Shown here: piece by piece, positions 25,930 through 34,712 of the stretch
How positions within the stretch are numbered: position 1 is the stretch's first letter
Layout: the number at the start of each line of letters is the position of its first letter
Origin: Mycobacterium sp. Root265
Lineage (GTDB): Bacteria > Actinomycetota > Actinomycetes > Mycobacteriales > Mycobacteriaceae
Reading direction: 5' to 3'
Assembly (NCBI RefSeq): GCF_001428895.1
Contig: NZ_LMJA01000031.1
Location: 315,975-379,974 of the forward strand
Length of the DNA: 64,000 nt
Position numbers and translations under genes: made by a program
The notes under the pieces: generated by a model
What the model saw: only the letters and a program-made list of their open reading frames with translations
The model's database searches: none
Told to the model about the DNA's origin: nothing

Positions 25930-27309
25930 TCATGGGACGGGCGCCGGCGCCACGGGTGGGGGCGCGGGTGCCGGTGGCGGGGGCGGTGCTGGCGGAATCC
26001 CGGGCCACAGTGGCACTCCACCGGGGCCGTACAGCGGGGCTCCGTAGGGCGGTGCGCCCGGGTAGGGCACCGGACCGATCGCCGGGCCGGGCAGACACTG
26101 CCGAATGCTGGGTGGCTCAGGTACCGCCCGGGTAACCGGCAGATAGTTTCCGTAACAGGGGCTGCCGATTCCCAGGTTGGGCCGGATGTCGACGCCAGTG
26201 CCCCACCCAGTGTTGGTGATCAGTTGGCGCACCGGGAAGTTCTTGCTGGCGTCGGGAAGCGAGCCGCAGCCCGGCTTGCCGCCGGGTCCGCCCTTCGCCG
26301 CTACCTTCGGAAGATTGTCGGGAAAACGATAGGGGTCTTTTCCCCATAGCAGCGCAGCGTCAGCGACATCGGAATAGCCGTTGCCTCCGACTGCGTCGTA
26401 ACCACCGTTGTCCAGCCACCATTTGGCGCCGACAAGCAGGCAGGTGTAAGAGGGGTTGTACTTCATCAGCAGGTCGGTGGTGGGACGCAGAATGTTGACC
26501 GAGTCGATGAGGTTCTGCTGGTTGGGTGCCAGCAGGTTGATCGCCGAGTTGGACAGACCAATGGTGTTGAGTAGCAATGCGTCCAAGTCGTCCGCTTGTT
26601 CGGTGACGGTAGCGCCGGTGGTGGTGGCAGCATCCAGGATCCGCACGATGTTCGGTGCAGCGCTGCCATACGCGTTGCTGAAGGCCTCCAGGGAACGCCA
26701 ATCCCCGCGAAGCGTATCGGCGCGTGCGTTCAGGGCGGTCAACACTTGTGTGGCCCCCGTGGTGGCCTCGCCGATCCGTTCGCCCTGGCCCCGAACACCG
26801 TCGGCCAGCGCTGTCAGTACCGAATTGAGCTTTTCCGGCTGGACCTGCTCCAGGACGCCGGTCAGATTCTCGAAAACAGTGTTGACTTCGGTGCTGACAT
26901 TGAGCGACTGGACGACTGCGCCCGCAGCGATGTGCTTGTCGCTGGGATCGGCGGGCATCACCAGGTCGACATACTTCGCGCCGAAGGCGGTAGTGGCCCG
27001 AATGCGGCCCTCTACGTTGGCCGGGATGAAGTGCAGCTGATCGGGATTGAGGTCGAGTGTGAGCCGTACGCGGTCATGATCCCCTGCAATCGTGCCGACC
27101 TCGCCGACCTGCACACCGCGTAACTTCACCTTCGCGCCGGACTCCATCACCAGGCCTGCTCGATCCGAGGACAAGGTGACAGTGACCCGTGGCCGCAGCG
27201 TGCCCGCGAACAGCAGTGAGCACACCACAACGAGCAGGACGACGACGAGCATCAGGATGGCTGCCGCCCACTTCGGTCGCAGCCGGGTATCCCGGAAAAG
27301 GGTTTCCAT
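25930..27309 (-). CDS. mceA: Mce-family protein A
   Basis: A 459-aa subunit: TM anchor (AAILMLVVVLLVVVCSLLFAG), MCE domain (VTVTLSSDRAGLVMESGAKVKLRG, VQVGEVGTIAGDHDRVRLTL), helical region and a Pro-rich tail. First of the six Mce genes, 6 bp after yrbEB. In characterised mycobacterial systems the paralogous operons import cholesterol (Mce4) or fatty and mycolic acids (Mce1). The cargo of this copy is not readable. Confidence 0.94.
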   Translation of the reverse strand: METLFRDTRLRPKWAAAILMLVVVLLVVVCSLLFAGTLRPRVTVTLSSDRAGLVMESGAKVKLRGVQVGEVGTIAGDHDRVRLTLDLNPDQLHFIPANVEGRIRATTAFGAKYVDLVMPADPSDKHIAAGAVVQSLNVSTEVNTVFENLTGVLEQVQPEKLNSVLTALADGVRGQGERIGEATTGATQVLTALNARADTLRGDWRSLEAFSNAYGSAAPNIVRILDAATTTGATVTEQADDLDALLLNTIGLSNSAINLLAPNQQNLIDSVNILRPTTDLLMKYNPSYTCLLVGAKWWLDNGGYDAVGGNGYSDVADAALLWGKDPYRFPDNLPKVAAKGGPGGKPGCGSLPDASKNFPVRQLITNTGWGTGVDIRPNLGIGSPCYGNYLPVTRAVPEPPSIRQCLPGPAIGPVPYPGAPPYGAPLYGPGGVPLWPGIPPAPPPPPAPAPPPVAPAPVP

Positions 27310-27315
27310 CGTTGG

Positions 27316-28167
27316 CTATCCAGAGAGGTTGAAGTTGCCGGATTGGCCATAGATGGCCAGTGAAACGAACAGGGTGACCATGACCGCGCAGATCAGGGAG
27401 GTTCGGACTGCACGCCCGACCGCCTCTCCCACACCGGCGGGTCCGCCACCGGCGGTGAAGCCGTAATAGGTGTGTACGAGCATCACCACGATCGCCATGG
27501 CGATCGCCTGCAGGAACGACCAGATCAGATCGGTCCAGTTCAAGAAGGTTCCGAAATAGTGGTCGTACACGCCGGTCGACTGCCCGTAGATCGCTGTGGT
27601 GGCAAAGCGTGCCGACAAGAACGACATGACGACCGCGACGCAGTACAGGGGGATGACGACGATGATGCCGGCGACCAGCCGGGTGGAGGCGAGGTAGGCG
27701 ATCGAGCGGATACCCATGACCTCCAGCGCGTCGATCTCGTCGTTGATTCGCATCGCACCCAACTGCGCTGTTGCGCCTGCGCCGATGGTGGCGGCGAGTC
27801 CGATGCCTGCGACCAGGGGCGCCGCGATGCGAACGTTGATGTAGGCGGAGATGAATCCGGTGAGCGCTTCGACTCCGATACCGGACAGCGAGTTGTACCC
27901 CTGCACGGCCAGGACGGCGCCCGCGGAGAGCGTGAGAAACCCGATGATGACGACCGCGCCGCCGACGATTGCTAGCGCACCGGTGCCAAGGCTCATGGTG
28001 GCGATCAAACGCAGCAATTCGGTGCGGTAGTGCAGGAAAACATCCGTGACGGAGGTCAGTGTCCGACCGTAGAACAGGGTTTGGAAGCCAACCCGATCAA
28101 GTCCATCTGACCATCGTTTGAGCCGGCGGTGGATACGCGGGAAGTTGCGCGGGGAGACGGCGCTCAT
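27316..28167 (-). CDS. yrbEB: YrbE-type permease B (MlaE family)
   Basis: A 283-aa integral membrane protein of the MlaE/YrbE family with about five or six hydrophobic segments. Characteristic features are the cytosolic coupling segment AQLGAMRINDEIDALEVMGI (contacts the ATPase) and GFTAGGGPAGVGEAVGRAVRTS near the end. Forms the permease with yrbEA; the ATPase (MceG/Mkl type) is not in this window, as usual, since it is encoded elsewhere and shared. Overlaps yrbEA by 4 bp. Confidence 0.95.
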   Translation of the reverse strand: MSAVSPRNFPRIHRRLKRWSDGLDRVGFQTLFYGRTLTSVTDVFLHYRTELLRLIATMSLGTGALAIVGGAVVIIGFLTLSAGAVLAVQGYNSLSGIGVEALTGFISAYINVRIAAPLVAGIGLAATIGAGATAQLGAMRINDEIDALEVMGIRSIAYLASTRLVAGIIVVIPLYCVAVVMSFLSARFATTAIYGQSTGVYDHYFGTFLNWTDLIWSFLQAIAMAIVVMLVHTYYGFTAGGGPAGVGEAVGRAVRTSLICAVMVTLFVSLAIYGQSGNFNLSG

Positions 28168-28937
28168 GCGCCTGCCTGCACGCCGACGGCCGTCGTGATG
28201 ACGTTGATGAAGAACAGCGCCATGAAGGAGAACACCACCGTTTCGTTGACGGCGTTACCCACGCCGGCAGGTCCGCCGGCGACGTGCGTGCCCTTGTAGC
28301 AGGCGATGAGGCTGGCGGCAAAGCCGAACAGCGCGGCCTTGACGACCGACGTGATGACTTCGGGTAGTCCGACAAGAAGTGTCAACCCGGCGGCGAACGC
28401 ACCTGGGGTCACATGCTGGATGAACACCGAGAAGATGAACCCGCCTGTCAGACCGATCAGGGTGACGATTGATGACAGCAGCAACGCGACCAGGGTCGCC
28501 GCCAGCACACGCGGCACCACCAATGCCTGTATCGGATCGACACCCATCACTCGCAGGGCATCGAGCTCTTCCCGGATCGTGCGTGCGCCTAGATCCGCGC
28601 ACATCGCGGTGGCTCCGGCGCCAGCCACAACCAGCACCGTGACCACCGGGCCGATCTGGGTGACCGCACCTAGTGCCGCACCGGCGCCGGATGCGTCGGC
28701 AGCGCCGATCTCTACTAGCAGAATGTTGAGGATGAAGACGGTCAGCACCGTAAATGGGATCGACAGCATCATCGTCGGAACGAGGGAGACCCGCGCGACA
28801 AACCAAGTCTGCAAGAGGAATTCGCGCCAGGCGAAGGGCGGGCGGAACATCAGCATTACGGTGTCCAGCGACATGGCGAAGAACTGGCCCAGCGCCCGGG
28901 CGGGACCCGAGATCGCGCCGAGCGAGAGGGTTGCCAT
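28164..28937 (-). CDS. yrbEA: YrbE-type permease A (MlaE family)
   Basis: A 257-aa membrane protein, first gene of the mce operon. The coupling motif is ADLGARTIREELDALRVMGVDPI and the C-terminal signature AGGPAGVGNAVNETVVFSF. The ATG at 28937 has AGGAG 10 nt upstream and gives the usual YrbEA N-terminus; the longer reading from 28991 would begin inside the operator. The regulon palindrome variants at 28993-29027 lie directly upstream. Confidence 0.95.
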   Translation of the reverse strand: MATLSLGAISGPARALGQFFAMSLDTVMLMFRPPFAWREFLLQTWFVARVSLVPTMMLSIPFTVLTVFILNILLVEIGAADASGAGAALGAVTQIGPVVTVLVVAGAGATAMCADLGARTIREELDALRVMGVDPIQALVVPRVLAATLVALLLSSIVTLIGLTGGFIFSVFIQHVTPGAFAAGLTLLVGLPEVITSVVKAALFGFAASLIACYKGTHVAGGPAGVGNAVNETVVFSFMALFFINVITTAVGVQAGA

Positions 28938-28992
28938 TCGGATGTTCTCCTGCCTGTCGGGCGACCGTGTCAGTGACGGCACGCACACCACA

Positions 28993-29027
28993 GCTTTACA
29001 TGTAAGGCAGAACTATACACGGTAAGC
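28993..29027. promoter_or_regulatory. Regulon palindrome, site 2 (mce operon promoter, two variants)
   Basis: GCTTTACATGTAAGGC at 28993-29008 keeps the TTTACATGTAA core. A weaker second copy, ACTATACACGGTAAGC, lies at 29012-29027, 19 bp further (centre to centre). Both are upstream of yrbEA (start 28937). The left half of the second copy matches the consensus exactly. Confidence 0.65.
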
Positions 29028-29202
29028 GATGTGACTCAAACCACATGGTCAGAGCAACTTTTGCGCGGCTTCGCAGCCTCATCACACTGCTCGCGAGCAA
29101 TCAGCACTGTCAGCGCAATGCGAAACCCAGCAACGATTTTGCACAAACGGGGCAACCGTGCGCGTTACAGTTCGCCGTACCGGCTACGGCGGTTGGCGAG
29201 GT

Positions 29203-30210
<1,008 letters not shown>

Positions 30211-30963
30211 CTACCGGGGCGCCATGCGGATTGCGCCGTCGAGGCGAATCACCTCACCGTTGAGCATGGGATTCTCTACGATGTGCACGGCCAGCGCACC
30301 GTATTCATCGGGGTCGCCCAGCCGCGCGGGGTGCGGGACCTGTTGTCCGAGTGACTTCTGCGCCTCTTCGGGCAGCGAGCCCAGCAGCGGCGTCTTGAAC
30401 AGGCCGGGCGCGATGGTGACGACACGGATGAGACTTCGCGCAAGGTCTCGCGCGATAGGCAGGGTCATTCCGACCACTCCCCCTTTGGATGCCGAGTAGG
30501 CGGCCTGGCCGATCTGGCCATCGAAGGCCGCGACCGAGGCGGTGTTGATGATGACGCCTCGTTCACCGTTGGTGGGTTCGGTTTTCGCGATGCTTTCGGC
30601 AGCCAACCGGATGACGTTAAACGAGCCGATGAGATTGATTTCGACGACATTTCGGAAGTCTTCGAGCGGGAACGGACCAGCCTTTCCGAGCGTCTTGACC
30701 GCGTTGGCGACTCCCGCGCAATTGACCGCGATGCGCAGCGGGCCCTTTTCTTCGGCGGCATCCACTGCAGCGGCTACCGCGTCGGGGTCGGTGACGCTTC
30801 CCTGCATGAAATGGGCTCGTGCGCCCAGCGATTGGCGCTCCGGTGTGTCCTTCAGGTCGAGTACCACGACGGTGGCGCCGTGATCGACGAGTCGCTTGGT
30901 GGTCGCCAGGCCGAGGCCTGATGACCCACCGGTGACAATGGCGACAGATACGTCGATATCCAT
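30211..30963 (-). CDS. SDR, 3-hydroxyacyl-CoA dehydrogenase type II-like
   Basis: A 250-aa [11 protein letters not shown] at 11-18, NCAG at 81-84, S143 region ([11 protein letters not shown]), Y156 and K160 (YSASK). The pattern, including [20 protein letters not shown] and the C-terminal [15 protein letters not shown], resembles HSD17B10-type 3-hydroxyacyl-CoA dehydrogenases. It would do the third step of beta-oxidation. First gene of a two-gene unit with the NMO-like gene; the perfect palindrome at 31005 lies 41 bp upstream. Confidence 0.9.
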   Translation of the reverse strand: MDIDVSVAIVTGGSSGLGLATTKRLVDHGATVVVLDLKDTPERQSLGARAHFMQGSVTDPDAVAAAVDAAEEKGPLRIAVNCAGVANAVKTLGKAGPFPLEDFRNVVEINLIGSFNVIRLAAESIAKTEPTNGERGVIINTASVAAFDGQIGQAAYSASKGGVVGMTLPIARDLARSLIRVVTIAPGLFKTPLLGSLPEEAQKSLGQQVPHPARLGDPDEYGALAVHIVENPMLNGEVIRLDGAIRMAPR

Positions 30964-31004
30964 GGTCCGATCCCCTTCAGTGCCAGGCCCGCCAACGGGT
31001 CGGT

Positions 31005-31020
31005 ACTATACATGTATAGT
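31005..31020. promoter_or_regulatory. Regulon palindrome, site 3 (perfect)
   Basis: ACTATACATGTATAGT, a perfect 16-bp palindrome. It lies between the SDR (start 30963) and DoxX-like (start 31086 or 31041) genes, which are divergent. Confidence 0.9.
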
Positions 31021-31085
31021 AGGGCTGCCGTCCAAGCCGGGTGAAGGCTGCCATTCGATACGAAAGTCGTCGAGAGAGAATTACG

Positions 31086-31601
31086 TTGACTACACAGCCC
31101 GCTGTTGATGTAGCCCTTCTGATTTTGAGGGTTTGCCTGGGACTCACGATGGCGGCCCATGGCTTCAATAAGTTCTTTGCCGGTGGCCGTCTTCCAGGGA
31201 CCGCCGGATGGTTCGACAGCATGGGGATGCGTCCGGGGTGGCTGCATGCGCGCGTCGCCGCCGGTACCGAGGTCGCTGCGGGTATCGGACTGGCGGTGGG
31301 CTTGCTGACTCCGATCGCTTCGGCAGGGTTCGTTGCGTTGATGTTGGTGGCTGGCTGGACCGTCCATCGACACAACGGGTTCTTCATCGTCAAAGAAGGC
31401 TGGGAGTACAACCTGGTGCTCGCGGTCACGGCGGTGTCGGTTGCGGCGATGGGCGCGGGGCGGTTCAGCCTGGACTCGGCGCTGTCGTGGACGTGGCTGG
31501 CAGGCTGGTCCGGGTTGGCGATTGCCCTGGGTTTGGGTCTGGCCGGGGGTATCGGTCAACTGCTGCTGTTCTACCGCCCGCGGTCCTCGGCCGCTGGCTA
31601 G
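31086..31601 (+). CDS. DoxX-family membrane protein
   Basis: A small membrane protein of the DoxX type with four hydrophobic segments; ILRVCLGLTMAAHGFNKFFAGG near the start is the family signature. Start: a TTG at 31086 with GAGAGAG 7 nt upstream gives the usual DoxX N-terminus (171 aa); a GTG at 31041 would add 15 residues but has no ribosome site. DoxX proteins are linked to membrane redox processes, with little known in detail. It is alone under site 3 on this strand. Confidence 0.82.
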   Translation: MTTQPAVDVALLILRVCLGLTMAAHGFNKFFAGGRLPGTAGWFDSMGMRPGWLHARVAAGTEVAAGIGLAVGLLTPIASAGFVALMLVAGWTVHRHNGFFIVKEGWEYNLVLAVTAVSVAAMGAGRFSLDSALSWTWLAGWSGLAIALGLGLAGGIGQLLLFYRPRSSAAG

Positions 31602-31607
31602 GGGCGG

Positions 31608-32387
31608 TTACCGGTAACGCGCTGCGCGCTTGGCAAGAAAGGCGTTCACGCCTTCGTGCCCGTCGGGACTGCCGGCGTTGTGGGCGATGAGGGCAGCTTC
31701 CAACTCCATCTGCTCTTCCAGGCCGTTGCCGAACGTGGCGAGCAGCAGCTTTTTTACTGCGGTGTTGGACTGCTTGGCGGACTGCGCGAAGTGTTCGGCC
31801 AGGGTGTCCAGCCGTTTCGCAAGTTCGTTGTCGGGCACCACTTCGGTGACGATGCCCCACTCGAGTGCTTCGGTTGCGGTGAGGGTCCGGTTGGTCAGCA
31901 TCAGCTCTTGGGTGCGCCGCAGCCCGATAAGCCTTGGTAGATAGTACGATCCGGCGCCGTCGGGGCTCAGGCCGACACGGGTGTAGGCCATGGTGAAGGT
32001 GGCGGACTCAGCAGCGACCACGATGTCGGCTCCGGCCACCAGCGACAGTCCTGCGCCGGCTGCGACGCCGTTGACCCCCACGATGACCACAGCGTCCGTG
32101 CGTGCCAGCGTCGACACTGCGCGGTGCAGGGTATCGGCGATCACTTTGATGTGTCCCGACCGGTCCGTGGCAGCCGCAAAGTCGCCAAGATCACCTCCGG
32201 CGCAGAAGAACCTGCCCGTGGCATCGAGCACGATGACTTTTGTGTCGCTCGCCGCGCACCGGGCCGCGACGTCAGCCAGCTCGGCCACCATCACGAGGTC
32301 CATCGCGTTGGCGGTTCTGGGCCGGGCGAGGGTGATGCGCGAGATGCGTTCACCCAGATGCGCTGTGAACGTGCTGTATTCGGCCAT
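31608..32387 (-). CDS. Enoyl-CoA hydratase/isomerase (PaaG-like)
   Basis: A 259-aa crotonase. Oxyanion-hole segments are CAGGDLGDF and NGVAAGAGLSLVAGADIVVA, and YTRVGLSPDGAGSYYLPRLIGLRR has Asp at the position where hydratases carry the second Glu, as in isomerases such as PaaG. It probably hydrates or shifts a double bond in a CoA ester. The ATG at 32387 has CGGAG upstream. It is the last gene of the unit led by the PaaK-like ligase, with a 130-bp gap before it. Confidence 0.88.
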   Translation of the reverse strand: MAEYSTFTAHLGERISRITLARPRTANAMDLVMVAELADVAARCAASDTKVIVLDATGRFFCAGGDLGDFAAATDRSGHIKVIADTLHRAVSTLARTDAVVIVGVNGVAAGAGLSLVAGADIVVAAESATFTMAYTRVGLSPDGAGSYYLPRLIGLRRTQELMLTNRTLTATEALEWGIVTEVVPDNELAKRLDTLAEHFAQSAKQSNTAVKKLLLATFGNGLEEQMELEAALIAHNAGSPDGHEGVNAFLAKRAARYR

Positions 32388-32517
32388 CAGTTCTCCGATG
32401 CATCGATTCGAGAGGGTTGCCATGGCAATGCAGTGACGCCGCGTTCCGCTGAATGCCGACAACGGAAGTACCCCGGCCGGCCCGTGATGTGGTTACGGGG
32501 TGTGCCGATGGGCGGCT

Positions 32518-33216
32518 TTAGCTGACGGGGTCACCGTAGACGGCGAGCTCGTCTCCCACTGCTGTCACGGTGCCGCGGAATCCGCTGGCGATCTCGCGGA
32601 ATGTGGTCGCGCGCTCGGCGATATTGGAGACCACCAGACCGGCTTCGGTCGAGGTAACATCCCATTCTTTGGCGTTGACCGCGCCGCCGCGGACCCCGGG
32701 CAGTCCCAGCGCCAGTGCCGGTCCGAATCTGGCGTAGGGCAGCACGTCGCGACGGATCTCGGCCAGCGCAGCGGCCGCTTTGGGCCGCGCCCAGATGAGT
32801 TCGGTGTGGGAAAGCAGTTCGGCGGTCTTTGCACCGGCGTCTGACAGCCCAGTCAAGGTCTGGCCGCTCAGCCCGATGACCGCCTTAATCGGGAAGCGTT
32901 GCAAGAACATCAAGACCCGTCGCACATCCCAGCCGAACACCTCGGCGGTCACGTAGGTGATGCCGAGGTTGCGCAGCGCGTGGACGATGGGGCTGGCCCA
33001 GGGCGACTCCCAATTGGTGACAGTCACCAGAACCATGTCGCCGGAACGCAAACCAGAGCGATGCAGAACCGATTGGGCCCATGCGGTATCCCGCTCGAAC
33101 TCCGGCCAGCCGATTTCGAAGTCCAGGTGTTGCGACCCCACCAGGCAGCTGGCCAGCCCATACAGTGGCGGCCGATCCAGGTCGGCGGTGGCATCGATCA
33201 TTGTCTGTCTGCTCAT
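32518..33216 (-). CDS. Adenylate-forming-enzyme N-domain-like partner of the PaaK-type ligase
   Basis: A 232-aa protein resembling the N-terminal part of an acyl-CoA synthetase (SGLRSGDMVLVTVTNWESPWASPIVHALRNLGITYVTAEVFGWD, like the phenylacetate-CoA-ligase group) but lacking the SGTTG P-loop and the C-terminal catalytic domain, so it cannot activate acids alone. It overlaps the stop of the full PaaK-like gene by 4 bp, so the two are made together and may form a complex. Alternative: a degenerated paralogue. Its C-terminal third (GFRGTVTAVGDELAVYGDPVS) is unassigned. Confidence 0.65.
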   Translation of the reverse strand: MSRQTMIDATADLDRPPLYGLASCLVGSQHLDFEIGWPEFERDTAWAQSVLHRSGLRSGDMVLVTVTNWESPWASPIVHALRNLGITYVTAEVFGWDVRRVLMFLQRFPIKAVIGLSGQTLTGLSDAGAKTAELLSHTELIWARPKAAAALAEIRRDVLPYARFGPALALGLPGVRGGAVNAKEWDVTSTEAGLVVSNIAERATTFREIASGFRGTVTAVGDELAVYGDPVS

Positions 33217-34562
33217 GCTTTGACCACCCTGGCGAATTTGGCGACGCTGGTGCTCTTGGCGAGCAGATCGTCGCACGTGAACAACTCGATGTCGACCTCC
33301 ACCCCCAGGCGTTCGCGCAGCACCGCCGTTGCCCGGATCAGGAGCTCGGCCTTGTCTGAGGTCCGGTCGGGGGCGTATCCGGTACGTAGACGCAATCGGT
33401 GCATCGCTTCGGGTGCGCGCACGATCTGGAATATGCCGTCGGAAAGCTCAGAGATGGTTTCCACTGCTTCCCACACCTGCGAGACCACGATCGCCTTTCC
33501 ATCGACGACGGTTTCGTCGCCTTTTCGTCCGGCTACCCAGAATCGGCTGTGCGTGCGTCCGTGCGCGCCAGGTTGGCGGGTGAGACGCACGAGATCGCCT
33601 GACCGGAAGCGGATGTAGGGCGAGGCCCAGTTGTCGAGGTCGGTAGCGATGAGTTCACCGAGGCCGCCGTCTGCGGCGGGCTCGTAGGTGACGGGGTCTC
33701 TGGTCTCGGCGAATACGGTGTCTTCCCAGAGGTAGTAGCCGTCGTGTTCGCGACCCTCCCATGCGGTTCCGGTGTCACCGGCGCTGGTGTAGGTGTAGAG
33801 GTCCACGCCCCAGTCGTTACGCACCTTCTCGGTCAGTACCTTGCCCAGCGGCTGGCCGGCAAAAGCCGCACCCTTCAAGCTGGCGAGCATCTTGCGCATG
33901 TCGTATTTCGTTTCCAGACGCTCGAACTCCATGACCAGCGGCAGCATCAGTTGCAGGTATGCCACGTGATACTTCTCGATGGCCTGCAAGACGCGTTCCC
34001 CTTCGCCGACCCAGGTGTCGATAAAGATGGGGACCACACCGAGTTGATGCAGGAAGTCATCGAAATAGTTGCGCATCGTGCCGGTCTGGACGATGACACG
34101 GTCCCCGGGGCGTACGCCGATCTCCCACATGTCGCGCGCGGAGATCGTCGGCAGCGGCGGCGCGGCCGACCAGATCTCGGGAAGTGGCTCGGGCAGCGAC
34201 GTCGTGCCGGAGGTCGAAGTGATGGAGGTCAGTTCGGTCGGGGCGACACACAATAAGCCACCGTAGGGGTCCCCCGTGCGGTCGCGATAGGCCTGGATGT
34301 CTGACTTCGACATCGTGGGAATGATGTCGAGAAAGTCTCGGATGGAGTTGACGGCTTCTGGATCGACACCGGCTTTGGTCCAGTGGTCCCGATAGAACGC
34401 TGAGTGTGTCCATGCGTAGCGCACCAAGTCAGTGATGCGACGTTCCTGGAGCTCAGCCAGCTGCGTTCGCGGCATTGTCTCGATATGCGGTTCTAAGAAC
34501 CGTCGGGACGTGGCACTGGCGCTCGGTGTTGCAGCGTCTGGCACGTTCACGTTGACCGTCAT
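33213..34562 (-). CDS. PaaK-like acyl/aryl-CoA ligase
   Basis: A 449-aa adenylate-forming enzyme of the phenylacetate-CoA-ligase type: LQERRITDLVRYAWTHSAFY, a P-loop ITSTSGTTSLPEPLP, YTSAGDTG, YLWEDTVFAET, and GELIATDLDNWASPYIRFRSGDL. It should join a carboxylic acid to CoA with ATP. The P-loop continues SLPE where PaaK has GxPK, a difference worth noting. First gene of a unit with its 232-aa partner and an enoyl-CoA hydratase, divergent from the FadD-like gene at 34713 across variant palindromes. Confidence 0.87.
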   Translation of the reverse strand: MTVNVNVPDAATPSASATSRRFLEPHIETMPRTQLAELQERRITDLVRYAWTHSAFYRDHWTKAGVDPEAVNSIRDFLDIIPTMSKSDIQAYRDRTGDPYGGLLCVAPTELTSITSTSGTTSLPEPLPEIWSAAPPLPTISARDMWEIGVRPGDRVIVQTGTMRNYFDDFLHQLGVVPIFIDTWVGEGERVLQAIEKYHVAYLQLMLPLVMEFERLETKYDMRKMLASLKGAAFAGQPLGKVLTEKVRNDWGVDLYTYTSAGDTGTAWEGREHDGYYLWEDTVFAETRDPVTYEPAADGGLGELIATDLDNWASPYIRFRSGDLVRLTRQPGAHGRTHSRFWVAGRKGDETVVDGKAIVVSQVWEAVETISELSDGIFQIVRAPEAMHRLRLRTGYAPDRTSDKAELLIRATAVLRERLGVEVDIELFTCDDLLAKSTSVAKFARVVKA

Positions 34563-34621
34563 GACCCTCGACTCTCCTCACGGCGACTTTGCCGCGGTTG
34601 CTGTGCGTTTCGCCGACTCCA

Positions 34622-34661
34622 GGTATACGCGTAAAGTGGATTCGATTCTTACACGTAAGGT
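34622..34661. promoter_or_regulatory. Regulon palindrome, site 4 (two variants, PaaK-like / FadD-like promoter)
   Basis: GGTATACGCGTAAAGT at 34622-34637 (11 of 16 to consensus) and TTCTTACACGTAAGGT at 34646-34661 (weaker), 24 bp apart centre to centre. Both keep the TAC-RY-GTA core. They lie between genes starting at 34562 and 34713. Confidence 0.55.
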
Positions 34662-34712
34662 AGCTCACAAGCAACGCCGTAGACCATGTCCGAACAACCC
34701 CGGAGGACACCC

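Noticed and set aside
31005-31020. Palindrome as a KstR or KstR2 site
   Set aside because: The KstR core (AAC..GTT) and KstR2 core (AAGCAAG..CTTGCTT type) do not match TATACATGTATA.
30852-31559. Recurring peptides LYMYS and YTCIV in many short open frames
   Set aside because: They are chance translations of the regulon palindrome, not a shared protein motif. They did help locate the sites.
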